From Streptomyces sp. MMBL 11-1 (GTDB lineage Bacteria > Actinomycetota > Actinomycetes > Streptomycetales > Streptomycetaceae): a stretch of 64,000 nucleotides of DNA. Shown one piece after another: positions 9,359 through 17,181 of this stretch (position 1 is the stretch's first letter; each line of letters opens with the position of its first letter). Made by a program: the position numbers and the translations under genes. The DNA lies in contig NZ_CP117709.1 of the NCBI RefSeq assembly GCF_028622875.1, positions 1,178,001-1,242,000 on the forward strand, given 5' to 3'. The notes beneath the pieces were generated by a model. It was not told where the DNA came from. It did no database searches and saw only the letters and a program-made list of their open reading frames with translations.

Positions 9359-10588
9359 CTACAGCGCGACCCCCAGCAGGGCATCGACGGTCCGCGAGAC
9401 GACGCCGGGCGCACCTTCGTCCGTGCCGCCCTCCGCACCCTGGAGCGCGGCCCAGCGGTCCACCGCGGCGAGTGCCGAAGGGCTGTCCAGATCGTCCGCC
9501 AGGGCCTCGCGGACCTCCTCGACCAGCGCGTCGGCGGACGGCCCGTCGGGGCGTGAGACGGCGGCCCGCCAGCGCGCGAGGCGCTCGACGGCCTCGGCCA
9601 GCACCTGGTCGGTCCACTCCCAGTCGGAGCGGTAGTGGCGGGAGAGCAGGGCGAGCCGGAGGGCCGCCGGGTCCACTCCGTCACGGCGCAGCGTCGAGAC
9701 GAAGACCAGGTTGCCGCGCGACTTGGACATCTTCTCGCCGTCCAGGCCGACCATTCCGGCGTGGACGTACGCCTTGGCGAACGGGTGCTCGCCGGTCAGC
9801 GCGTGGGCGTGGGAAGCGCCCATCTCATGGTGCGGGAAGGCGAGGTCGGAGCCGCCGCCCTGGATGTCGAAGCCCATGCCGAGGTGGTCGAGCGCGATGG
9901 CCACGCACTCGATGTGCCAGCCCGGGCGGCCCTCGCCCAGGGAGGCCCCGTCCCAGCTCGGCTCGCCCGGACGGGCGGCCGTCCAGAGCATCGGGTCGAG
10001 GGGGTTCTTCTTGCCGGGGCGCTCCGGATCGCCGCCCCGCTCGGCGGAGAGCAGGCGCATCGCCTCCGCGTCGAGGCCGGAGACCTCGCCGAAGTGCGGG
10101 TCGGCGTCGACGGAGAAGTAGGTGTCGCCGTCCAGGTCGTAGGCGGCGCCCGCGTCCCGGAGACGCTCGACGAGGGGCACGATCCCGGGTATCGCCTCGA
10201 CCGCTCCGATGTAGTGCCGCGGGGGCAGCATCCGCAGGGCGGTCATGTCCTCGCGGAAGAGCGCCGTCTCGCGCTCCGCGAGCTCGGTCCAGTCCTGACC
10301 GTCGCGCACGGCCCGCTCCAGCAGCGGATCGTCCACGTCGGTCACGTTCTGGACATAGTGAACTTGCCGCTTGGTGTCGAGCCACACGCGCTGAACGAGG
10401 TCGAACGCGTTGTAGGTCGCCGCATGACCCATGTGGGTCGCGTCGTACGGCGTGATGCCGCAGACATAGATGCGGGCGACGGGACCGGGGTCAAGGGTGA
10501 TCCGTCCGCCGGTCGCGGTGTCGTGGATCCGAAGGTCGCGGCCCTTGCCAGGCAGGGCGGGGACCTCAGAAGCGGGCCAGGCATGCAT
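9359..10588 (-). CDS. mshC: Cysteine:GlcN-Ins ligase of mycothiol synthesis
   Basis: Joins L-cysteine to glucosaminyl-inositol using ATP, the third committed step of mycothiol synthesis. 409 residues, the standard length. It is a class I cysteinyl-tRNA-synthetase relative: zinc ligand Cys43 in [15 protein letters not shown], the HIGH-type signature HMGH at 52-55, and KMSKS at 286-290; the tRNA-binding end of CysRS is reduced. The ATG at 10588 was chosen because the frame then starts at the usual MHAWPAS N-terminus; the longer frame has no support. It lies downstream of a kinase-like gene, separated by a strong hairpin, in the same place as S. coelicolor mshC. Confidence 0.95.
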   Translation of the reverse strand: MHAWPASEVPALPGKGRDLRIHDTATGGRITLDPGPVARIYVCGITPYDATHMGHAATYNAFDLVQRVWLDTKRQVHYVQNVTDVDDPLLERAVRDGQDWTELAERETALFREDMTALRMLPPRHYIGAVEAIPGIVPLVERLRDAGAAYDLDGDTYFSVDADPHFGEVSGLDAEAMRLLSAERGGDPERPGKKNPLDPMLWTAARPGEPSWDGASLGEGRPGWHIECVAIALDHLGMGFDIQGGGSDLAFPHHEMGASHAHALTGEHPFAKAYVHAGMVGLDGEKMSKSRGNLVFVSTLRRDGVDPAALRLALLSRHYRSDWEWTDQVLAEAVERLARWRAAVSRPDGPSADALVEEVREALADDLDSPSALAAVDRWAALQGAEGGTDEGAPGVVSRTVDALLGVAL

Positions 10589-10663
10589 GTCATGAGCGTA
10601 ACCGGACGATGCTTCCGGATACGAACCGGCTCCGGAAACCTGTCCGAAGAGGCCCCCTTGCGT

Positions 10664-10701
10664 GAATCCGCCGCCAGGCGGTAGGGCCTGGCGGCGGATT
10701 C
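10664..10701 (-). terminator. Strong hairpin after the kinase-like gene
   Basis: A perfect 16-bp stem (10664-10679 with 10686-10701) around GGTAGG, between the stop of the kinase-like gene and mshC. It may separate mshC transcription from the upstream trio, leaving an own mshC promoter in 10589-10663. Confidence 0.75.
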
Positions 10702-10710
10702 GAGGGGCTT

Positions 10711-11550
10711 CTACACCGGCGGCCAGGGGATGGGCGGCCACTGACCGCTCGGCCGCGGGTGTACGGCGCTCTTGACCAGCACGGTGACCCGCTCCCGCAG
10801 GGCCTCCAGTTCGGCCGGTGTGATGAGTTCGGCCATCCGGGTGGCGAGGACGCTCCCGGGAGCCAGCTCACCGGCGAGCCGGCCCAGCACCGCCAGCGCC
10901 TCCTCCGTCAGCGGCTCGCCGGCCCAGCCCCAGAGCAGGGTCCGCAGCTTGTCGTCCGCGTTGAAGGTGACGCCGTGGTCGATGCCGAAGAGCCGCCCAC
11001 CGGGGGCGGGCAGCAGGTGTCCGCCCTTGCGGTCACCGTTGTTGATCACCGCGTCCAGCACGGCGAGCCGCCGCAGCCGGACGTCGTCCGCGTGCACCAG
11101 CAGCGCGGTCTTCCCCTCCCCCACCTCCGCGAAGCCCACGGCCTTCCAGCCGTCCCCGGGCTCCTCGCCCTCGACGAGCGCCAGCAGCGAGGGCGCGTCC
11201 TCACCGGGCTCGGGACCGTCGACCCAGAGCTGGCACATGCCCTGCCCGTACGGCCCCTCCCGCAGCACGGTCGGCGGCACCAGGTCCCAGCCGGTCGACC
11301 GGGAGATCTCGTACGCGGCGACCTCCCGCTGGGCGAGTGTCCCGTCGGGGAAGTCCCACAGCGGCTGCTCCCCCGCGACCGGCTTGTACGCGCAGGCGCG
11401 TTCCTCGCCCTCGTACGCCACCGTGCAGCGCAGCACCGCGTTGGACGCGCCGCCGACCCGGCCGAGGACGGTGATCGTGCCCTCGGTGAGCAGGGTGAGC
11501 AGGTCGGCGTCCGTCAGGCTCCGCGACGGTATCCGTTCTGGCGCGGGCAT
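10711..11550 (-). CDS. SCO1664-family PI-kinase-like protein
   Basis: 279 residues, distantly like phosphatidylinositol kinases and HipA-type kinases. Candidate catalytic parts: Lys56 in [10 protein letters not shown], Glu76 in [10 protein letters not shown], the catalytic-loop-like [11 protein letters not shown] with Asp173, and the metal-binding-like GIDHGVTF with Asp191. The substrate is unknown. The ATG at 11550 has GGAAGGACACGT before it and lies 37 bases inside the preceding DUF3090 gene, so translation is probably coupled. With that gene and the histidine phosphatase it forms a trio kept across actinobacteria; the pairing of a kinase and a phosphatase/mutase suggests a shared phosphorylated metabolite or protein. 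Confidence 0.85.
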   Translation of the reverse strand: MPAPERIPSRSLTDADLLTLLTEGTITVLGRVGGASNAVLRCTVAYEGEERACAYKPVAGEQPLWDFPDGTLAQREVAAYEISRSTGWDLVPPTVLREGPYGQGMCQLWVDGPEPGEDAPSLLALVEGEEPGDGWKAVGFAEVGEGKTALLVHADDVRLRRLAVLDAVINNGDRKGGHLLPAPGGRLFGIDHGVTFNADDKLRTLLWGWAGEPLTEEALAVLGRLAGELAPGSVLATRMAELITPAELEALRERVTVLVKSAVHPRPSGQWPPIPWPPV

Positions 11551-12104
11551 ACGTGTCCTTCCGGGTCGAGCGGCAGGCTGCACAGCGGACACGGCGGGCG
11601 ACCGGCGTTGATGACGTCCAGGGCCCGCTTGGCGAAGGCGCGGGCCTGGGCCCCGCTGAGCCGGACCCGGAGCATCGGCGGGCCGTTCTCCTCATCCTGG
11701 AGGAGCTTCTCCTCGGCCTCCGCGAGGTCGTCCTCGGAGTCGGTGTCGAGTTCGACGAGGGCCTGCGCCTCGACGATCATGCGCTGTTCCTCGCCGTCCC
11801 AGGCCAGGGCCATGGTGCCGACCCGGAACTCCTCCTCGACGGGTACGTCGAGCGGCGCGGTGTCGGAGACGTCGGTGGGGGCCACGGCGGGCACCGGGGA
11901 GTTGCCCCCGGTGCGGCGTACGACCTCGTCGAGCAGTTCGTCGATCCGCTCGGCGAGAGCGGCGACCTGGGCCTTCTCCAGGGCGACGCTGGTGACCCTG
12001 CCCTGGGAGGACGCCTGCAGGAAAAACGTACGGCGGCCAGGCAACCCGACCGTACCGGCCACGAATCGGTCCGGCGGGTCGTAGAGGAACACCTGACGGG
12101 ACAC
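11514..12104 (-). CDS. DUF3090 family protein
   Basis: 196 residues of unknown function, DUF3090 (SCO1665-like). It begins MSRQVFLYDPPDRFVAGTVG; the middle is acidic, and the C-terminus has a treble-clef-like [15 protein letters not shown] set of cysteines that could bind zinc. The family occurs almost only in actinobacteria and always near the kinase-like and histidine-phosphatase genes. Its 3' end overlaps the start of the kinase-like gene by 37 bases. A role as the recognition or scaffold member of the trio is a guess. Confidence 0.88.
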   Translation of the reverse strand: MSRQVFLYDPPDRFVAGTVGLPGRRTFFLQASSQGRVTSVALEKAQVAALAERIDELLDEVVRRTGGNSPVPAVAPTDVSDTAPLDVPVEEEFRVGTMALAWDGEEQRMIVEAQALVELDTDSEDDLAEAEEKLLQDEENGPPMLRVRLSGAQARAFAKRALDVINAGRPPCPLCSLPLDPEGHVCPRQNGYRRGA

Positions 12105-12179
12105 GTCCTGCTCCCTTGAGCTTCGATGGTTGGGTGGGTGGGTGGCGCTACGGCGCGTCCACCCTACTGCCCGGAGCGA

Positions 12180-12911
12180 TCACGGCGCGCCCGCGCCGCC
12201 CCCGACCGTCGCGTTCGCCGCGTCCGCCGGGCCGCTGTCCGCCGGGGACGCGGCGGCGTCCGCCCCTACGGAGTGCTCGCGGGGGGCCAGGGAGGCGAGG
12301 TCGCCGGTGTCGCCGAGCCTCAGGAGGAAGGGGCGCAGCCGTGTGTAGCGGATCGCGGTGACCGAGCAGGGGTCGACGTGGACGCGCTGGAAGAGGTCCA
12401 GGTGCATGCCCAGCGCGTCGGCGACGAGGGACTTGATGATGTCGCCGTGCGAGCACAGGACGTACGTGGCGTCCTCGCCGTGCTCCGCCTCGACCCGCTC
12501 GTTCCAGTCGCGGACGGCGTCGACGGCGCGGGCCTGCATCGCGCGCATCGACTCGCCGCCCGGGAACGCCGCCGCGGAGGGGTGCTGCTGGACGACGGAC
12601 ATCAGCGGTTCGTCGGCGAGTTCGGCCAGCTTCCGCCCCGACCAGTGGCCGTAGTCGCACTCGCTGACGCGGTCCTCGATGTGCAGGGGCAGGCCGGGGC
12701 GGGCGTCGAGAAGCGGCTGGAGCGTCTGCCGGCAGCGCTCCAGAGGGCTGCTGACGGCGAGGACCGGGTCCACGGCGGAGAGCCGCGCGGGGAGGGCCGC
12801 GGCCTGTTCGGCCCCACGTTCGTCGAGGAGGACACCGGGGGTGCGGCCCGCGAGCACTCCCGCGGTGTTGGCGGTGGAGCGTCCGTGGCGTACGAGGATC
12901 AGCGTGGGCAT
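12180..12911 (-). CDS. Histidine phosphatase / probable phosphomutase (MSMEG_4193 type)
   Basis: 243 residues of the phosphoglycerate-mutase superfamily. The catalytic LVRHGRSTAN motif is at residues 6-15 with phospho-accepting His9; Arg and Glu residues in SPLERCRQT and the second histidine in LCSHGDIIKS complete the usual site. The ATG at 12911 is used because the catalytic motif starts at residue 6, as in the family; the frame upstream runs into the corA promoter. First gene of the minus-strand trio, 75 bases before the DUF3090 gene. Real substrate unknown. It diverges from corA. Confidence 0.87.
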   Translation of the reverse strand: MPTLILVRHGRSTANTAGVLAGRTPGVLLDERGAEQAAALPARLSAVDPVLAVSSPLERCRQTLQPLLDARPGLPLHIEDRVSECDYGHWSGRKLAELADEPLMSVVQQHPSAAAFPGGESMRAMQARAVDAVRDWNERVEAEHGEDATYVLCSHGDIIKSLVADALGMHLDLFQRVHVDPCSVTAIRYTRLRPFLLRLGDTGDLASLAPREHSVGADAAASPADSGPADAANATVGGGAGAP

Positions 12912-12975
12912 GCTCGCCAGCGTAGAGGGTGCCGCGAGGACCGCGAAGGTGCGCGGAAGCCCCTCACGGGGAAGA

Positions 12976-13968
12976 ATGCCCGCCGTGATCGTGGACTGTG
13001 CCATCTACCGGGACGGGCGCCGCATCGAACGGCCCGACGACTTCTCCGGCGCCCTGGACGAGGCGCGGGACGCACGCGACGCCTTCCTGTGGATCGGGCT
13101 GCACGAGCCGACGGAGGAGGAGTTCGACCTCGTACGGGGCGAGTTCGGGCTGCACCCGCTGGCCGTGGAGGACGCGCTGCGGGCGCACCAGCGGCCCAAG
13201 CTGGAGGTGTACGACGACTCCCTGTTCGTGGTCCTCAAGCCGATCGTCTACGAACCCGAGAGCGACACGGTCAGCGCCGACGAGCTGATGGTCTTCATAG
13301 GCGACTCGTTCGTGGTGACCGTCCGGCACGGCGAGGGCGCCCCGCTGGCGGCCGTGCGCCGTCGGCTGGAGGCCGAGCCCGAGGTGCTGAGACACGGCCC
13401 GACGGCGGTGCTGTACGCGGTCAGCGACGCCGTGGTGGACCACTACATGGACGTGTCCGGTGAGCTCCAGGTCGACCTGGAGGAGCTGGAGGCGCAGGTG
13501 TTCGCCCCGAGCGGCGGCGACTCGAAGAACACCGCGGCCCGCATCTACACCTTCAAACGACAGGTGCTGGAGTTCCGCCGGGCGGCCGGGCCGCTGACCG
13601 CTCCGATGGCCCGGCTCGCGGGGGCGGGTGTGCCGTTCGTCCACGAGCACGCGCAGCCGTTCTTCCGGGACGTGGCGGACCATCTGACGCGCGCCAACGA
13701 ACAGGTGGACGGGCTGGACCGGCTGCTCTCGGACATCCTGTCGGCGCATCTGGCCCAGATGGGCGTGCGGCAGAACGACGACATGCGCAAGATCTCCGCC
13801 TGGGCCGCCATGGCCGCCGTCCCGACCATGGTGGCGGGCGTCTACGGCATGAACTTCGACCACATGCCGGAGCTGCACTGGGCGTGGACCTACCCGGCGG
13901 TGGTCGCGTCGATGGGCTGCGCCGTGTTCGGTCTCTACCGGCTGTTCAAGCGGCGCGGCTGGCTCTGA
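12976..13968 (+). CDS. corA: CorA-type magnesium/divalent cation channel
   Basis: 330 residues. A long soluble N-terminal domain (mostly charged helices with DLEELEAQVFAP and TFKRQVLEFRR) is followed by two C-terminal membrane helices; the signature YGMNFDHMPEL lies in the loop between them. CorA proteins take up Mg2+ as pentamers. Start is the ATG at 12976 with GGGGA close before it; the GTG at 12985 is an alternative. Only 64 bases separate it from the divergent histidine phosphatase, so the two promoters share this gap; there is no room for an M-box type Mg2+ riboswitch. Confidence 0.93.
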   Translation: MPAVIVDCAIYRDGRRIERPDDFSGALDEARDARDAFLWIGLHEPTEEEFDLVRGEFGLHPLAVEDALRAHQRPKLEVYDDSLFVVLKPIVYEPESDTVSADELMVFIGDSFVVTVRHGEGAPLAAVRRRLEAEPEVLRHGPTAVLYAVSDAVVDHYMDVSGELQVDLEELEAQVFAPSGGDSKNTAARIYTFKRQVLEFRRAAGPLTAPMARLAGAGVPFVHEHAQPFFRDVADHLTRANEQVDGLDRLLSDILSAHLAQMGVRQNDDMRKISAWAAMAAVPTMVAGVYGMNFDHMPELHWAWTYPAVVASMGCAVFGLYRLFKRRGWL

Positions 13969-13998
13969 GCGCCCGGCGACCGCGAGCCGGGTGCGCTC
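13967..13998. terminator. Hairpin between converging corA and ferritin-like gene
   Basis: GAGCGC-CCGGC pairs with GCCGG-GTGCGCTC with one bulge. It overlaps both stop codons and probably ends both transcripts. Confidence 0.55.
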
Positions 13999-14785
13999 AG
14001 GCGTATGCGCGATCCGGTGCCGCGGGGCCGCCCAGCGCGTCGCGCCGCCGCGGCATCTCCAGGCTCACCATGCGCCGCCAGCCGACGAGGCGCTCGTACG
14101 CGTACACCGCGTGAATGCCCGCGGCGAGAACGGCCGCCCTGGGCCGCGACCAGCCGAGCACCCGGCCCATGGCGGCCATCACGGCGAGGCTGACGTCGCG
14201 GTAGACCCGGATCTCTGCCAGGGCGCACTCGCGCATGATCCGCTGGATGGTCCGGCCGTGCCCGGCGCGGGCGAGCCCGAGGAGTTCCTCGTGGCAGTAG
14301 GCGAGGTGGTTGTCCTCGTCGCGGGAGATCATCTTCACCGCGCGCCCGATGTCGGGGTGGTCGGCGAAGTGGCGGCGCAACAGGCGCATCTGCTCGGAGG
14401 CACGCTGTTCGGTGACGCGGCTGTGGGCCAGATAGGTGATGATGTCGCGCTCGGTGAGCCGCTCATCGCCTCGCAGCCGGGAGTGCGCGAGGCCGATGCC
14501 CTGCTGTTCCAGGAGCATCGTGTAGTCGGTCTCCGGCGGGACCTCGACGGGCGGCAGACCGCGCTTCTTCAGGAGCGCGCCGAAGATCCGGCCGTGCTTG
14601 TCCTCGTCGGCGCCGTGCCGGACGATCTTGGGGGCCAGATCGCGGCTGCTCTCCGGAACCAGGGCGGCGATACGGGCGTTCTCCCAGCCGCCCTGGGCCT
14701 CGCCGCTCGCCGCGATGGAGCAGAAAAGCCGGTAGGACTCGTCGTTGTCCAGAATCTCCTGGAACAGGGTCCGCGCTGAGAGCAT
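13997..14785 (-). CDS. Ferritin-like superfamily protein (di-iron carboxylate type)
   Basis: 262 residues, almost entirely helical. Paired carboxylate/histidine motifs ADEDKHGRIF and SRDEDNHLAYCHEE, together with LTERDIITYLAHSRVTEQR, look like a ferritin-like di-iron site. No partner oxidoreductase is adjacent, so the reaction is unknown. The ATG at 14785 is selected because GGAGG stands 8 bases before it; the GTG at 14794 would overlap that site. A terminator-like hairpin of the upstream LLM gene precedes it. Confidence 0.75.
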   Translation of the reverse strand: MLSARTLFQEILDNDESYRLFCSIAASGEAQGGWENARIAALVPESSRDLAPKIVRHGADEDKHGRIFGALLKKRGLPPVEVPPETDYTMLLEQQGIGLAHSRLRGDERLTERDIITYLAHSRVTEQRASEQMRLLRRHFADHPDIGRAVKMISRDEDNHLAYCHEELLGLARAGHGRTIQRIMRECALAEIRVYRDVSLAVMAAMGRVLGWSRPRAAVLAAGIHAVYAYERLVGWRRMVSLEMPRRRDALGGPAAPDRAYA

Positions 14786-14948
14786 GACGGTCACCTCCGT
14801 ACCCGTTGCCCGCGGAGCCGGAGTCCGCGGAGCAGTAGTCCGCAGGGAGAGTCAAATGCGCGGCGGGGCGGTCAGCAACCGGAGCGGGCCGGGGCAGCGC
14901 CCGGCGCGGCGGCGTAACTCCCGGGCGCGCGGCGCGTTGTTCCGTATG

Positions 14949-14991
14949 ACGGCCGTGGCGGGGAAGACCCCCGAGCCCCCACCACGGCCGT
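14949..14991 (-). terminator. Terminator of the LLM oxidoreductase gene
   Basis: ACGGCCGTGG (14949-14958) pairs with CCACGGCCGT (14982-14991), with further G/C pairing inside the loop. It lies 18 bases after the LLM stop codon. Confidence 0.7.
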
Positions 14992-15009
14992 AGTGCTGTC
15001 CGGGACCCG

Positions 15010-16059
15010 TCAGGCGAGTCCGGAGCGCTCCAGGGCGTCCGTGCCGGCGCGCAGGGCGGTGAGCCGCTCCTCCAGGGTGAAGCCGGCCGGGGCGAGGTTG
15101 AGCGTGGTGACCCCGGCGGCGGAGTAGGCCTGCATCCGGTCGGCGATCCGCTCGACGGGGCCGAGCAGCGAGGTCTGGTCGATCAGCTGGTGCGGCACGG
15201 CGGCGGCGGCCCCCGCCTTGTCCCCTCCGAGGTACTTCTCCTGGATCTCGGCGGCCTCCTTCTCGTATCCCATGCGCTGGGCGAGCTGGTTGTAGAAGTT
15301 CTGCTTCCGGCTGCCCATGCCGCCGACGTACAGGGCGGTGTACGGACGGAACATGTCGGCGAGGCCGGTCACGTCGTCGCCGACGGCGAGCGGCAGGGTC
15401 GGGCTGACATCGAAGCCCTCCATCGTCCTGCCGGCCTTCTCCCGGCCCGCGCGCAGCGGCTGGATCGCGGTCTCCTCCAAGTGCTCGGCGGAGGGGAAGA
15501 TCAGCAGGGCGCCGTCGGCGATCTCTCCGGTCTGCTCCAGGTTCTTGGGGCCGATCGCGGCGATGTAGAGCGGGATGTGCTCGCGCTGGGGGTGCACGGT
15601 GAGCTTGATCGGCTTCCCCGGGCCGCCGGGGAGCGGCAGTGTCCAGTGCGCCCCCTCGTACGACAGGCGCTCGCGGGTCATCGCCCTGCGGACGATCTCC
15701 ACGTACTCCCGGGTGCGGGCCAGCGGCTTGTCGAACTTCACGCCGTACCAGCCCTCGGAGACCTGGGGGCCCGAGACCCCGAGGCCGAGGCGGAAGCGGC
15801 CGCCGGACAGCGAGTCGAGGGTGGCGGCGGTCATCGCCGTCATGGTGGGCTGGCGGGCCGGGATCTGCATGATCGCGGAGCCGACGTCGATCGACTCGGT
15901 CTGGGCCGCGACCCACGTCAGTACGGTCGGGGCGTCGGAGCCGTACGCCTCGGCCGCCCAGCAGACGTCGTAGCCGAGCCGGTCGGCCTCCTGCGCGACG
16001 GCGAGGTTGTCGCCGTCCATGCCGGCGCCCCAGTAACCGAGATTGATGCCGAGCCGCAT
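15010..16059 (-). CDS. LLM-class F420-dependent oxidoreductase
   Basis: 349 residues of the bacterial-luciferase-like TIM-barrel fold. Family marks include LGINLGYWG at the N-terminus, GSAIMQIPARQP, RFRLGLGVSGPQVSEGWYG and LYIAAIGPKNLEQTGEIADG. In actinobacteria this form usually uses F420; the substrate is unknown. ATG at 16059 has GGGGAG 5 bases upstream. A perfect 14-bp palindrome lies at 16071-16084, immediately upstream of the ribosome site, so a TetR-type repressor probably controls it, but no regulator gene is next to it. Confidence 0.85.
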   Translation of the reverse strand: MRLGINLGYWGAGMDGDNLAVAQEADRLGYDVCWAAEAYGSDAPTVLTWVAAQTESIDVGSAIMQIPARQPTMTAMTAATLDSLSGGRFRLGLGVSGPQVSEGWYGVKFDKPLARTREYVEIVRRAMTRERLSYEGAHWTLPLPGGPGKPIKLTVHPQREHIPLYIAAIGPKNLEQTGEIADGALLIFPSAEHLEETAIQPLRAGREKAGRTMEGFDVSPTLPLAVGDDVTGLADMFRPYTALYVGGMGSRKQNFYNQLAQRMGYEKEAAEIQEKYLGGDKAGAAAAVPHQLIDQTSLLGPVERIADRMQAYSAAGVTTLNLAPAGFTLEERLTALRAGTDALERSGLA

Positions 16060-16070
16060 AACCGCTCCCC

Positions 16071-16084
16071 TTACTGATCAGTAA
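16071..16084. promoter_or_regulatory. Perfect palindromic operator TTACTGATCAGTAA
   Basis: A perfect 14-bp palindrome 11 bases before the ATG of the LLM oxidoreductase, touching its ribosome site. The form (TTACT-N4-AGTAA) is typical of TetR-family operators. Confidence 0.65.
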
Positions 16085-16197
16085 CGTCCCTTGCCCCGGA
16101 CTCTAGCGCGGGTGACGGGGATCCGGCAGGCCCGGCGGACCTCCGGTTGTCCACAGGCCTCCACCCGGTGGGGCCCCGGCCAGTAATCTCAGCGCCC

Positions 16198-17181
16198 ATG
16201 GAGCAGAGGCATCTCGGCCGTACCGGCCTTCGCGTGTCCCGGATCGGGCTCGGCACCCTCACCTGGGGCCGGGACACGGACGAGCACGACGCCGCCGACC
16301 AGCTGAAGGCCTTCTGGGACGCGGGCGGCACCCTGGTGGACACCGCCGATGTGTACGGGGGCGGCGAGGCCGAGTATCTGCTCGGGCGGCTCGTCGGGAG
16401 CCTGGTCCCCCGTCAGGATCTGGTCCTCGCCACGAAGGCCGGCAACGTCCCGGACCCCTATCGCCGTTTCAACGGTTCGCGCGGGCACCTCCTGGCCGCC
16501 CTGGACGCGTCCCTGGAGCGGCTCGGCACGGATTACGTGGACCTGTGGCAGGTCCACGCCTTCGACCCGGCGACCCCGCTGGAGGAGACCCTCCAGGCGG
16601 TGGACCTGGCCGTGTCCTCCGGCCGCGTCCGGTACGCGGGCGTGTCGAACTTCTGCGGCTGGCAGCTGGCGAAGGCCGCCACCTGGCAGCTCGCCGCGCC
16701 GGGGGTGCGCACCCGGCTGGCCAGTACGCAGATGGAGTACTCGCTGCTCCAGCGGGGCATCGAACGCGAGGTGCTGCCCGCGGCGCTGGACCTGGGGATC
16801 GGGCTGCTGCCGTCCTCGCCGCTGGGGCGCGGCGTGCTCACCGGCAAGTACCGCCAGGGCACCCCGTCCGACTCCCGGGGAGCGTCGACCCGGCTCGCCC
16901 CGTTCGTCGAGCCGTATCTCGACGACGCGGCGGGCCGCATCACCGACGCGGTGGTGACGGCGGCGGACGGCCTGGCGACGAGCCCGCTCCAGGTGGCGCT
17001 CGCCTGGGTCCGGGACCGGCCCGGGGTGGCCGCGCCGATCGTCGGTGCGCGCAACGCCGGGCAGCTCGCGGAGGCTTTGTCGGTGGAGGCGCTTAGTCTT
17101 CCCTACGAGATCTGCCAGGCGCTCGACGATGTGTCGGCGCCCGTGCACCGCTATCCCGACCAGGACTGGAGCACGCTGTGA
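16198..17181 (+). CDS. Aldo/keto reductase
   Basis: 327 residues, NADP-dependent TIM-barrel reductase. The catalytic Asp-Tyr-Lys-His set is visible: VDTADVYGGGEAE (Asp, Tyr), LATKAGN (Lys) and LWQVHAFDP (His). NADP-binding residues fall in the late SPLGRGVLTGKYR and GARNAGQLAEAL segments. Substrate unknown. The ATG at 16198 opens MEQRHLGRTGLRVS, the normal N-terminus, though no strong ribosome site is seen. Its stop overlaps the start of the RecD-like gene by four bases (GTGA), so the two are translated together. Confidence 0.9.
   Translation: MEQRHLGRTGLRVSRIGLGTLTWGRDTDEHDAADQLKAFWDAGGTLVDTADVYGGGEAEYLLGRLVGSLVPRQDLVLATKAGNVPDPYRRFNGSRGHLLAALDASLERLGTDYVDLWQVHAFDPATPLEETLQAVDLAVSSGRVRYAGVSNFCGWQLAKAATWQLAAPGVRTRLASTQMEYSLLQRGIEREVLPAALDLGIGLLPSSPLGRGVLTGKYRQGTPSDSRGASTRLAPFVEPYLDDAAGRITDAVVTAADGLATSPLQVALAWVRDRPGVAAPIVGARNAGQLAEALSVEALSLPYEICQALDDVSAPVHRYPDQDWSTL

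Noticed and set aside
12912..12975. Mg2+ riboswitch (M-box) before corA
   Set aside because: Only 64 bases separate the divergent genes, too short for an M-box, and no matching fold is seen.
17090..17100. TTA (bldA) codon in the aldo/keto reductase
   Set aside because: The TTA bases span a CTT-AGT codon boundary and are out of frame.
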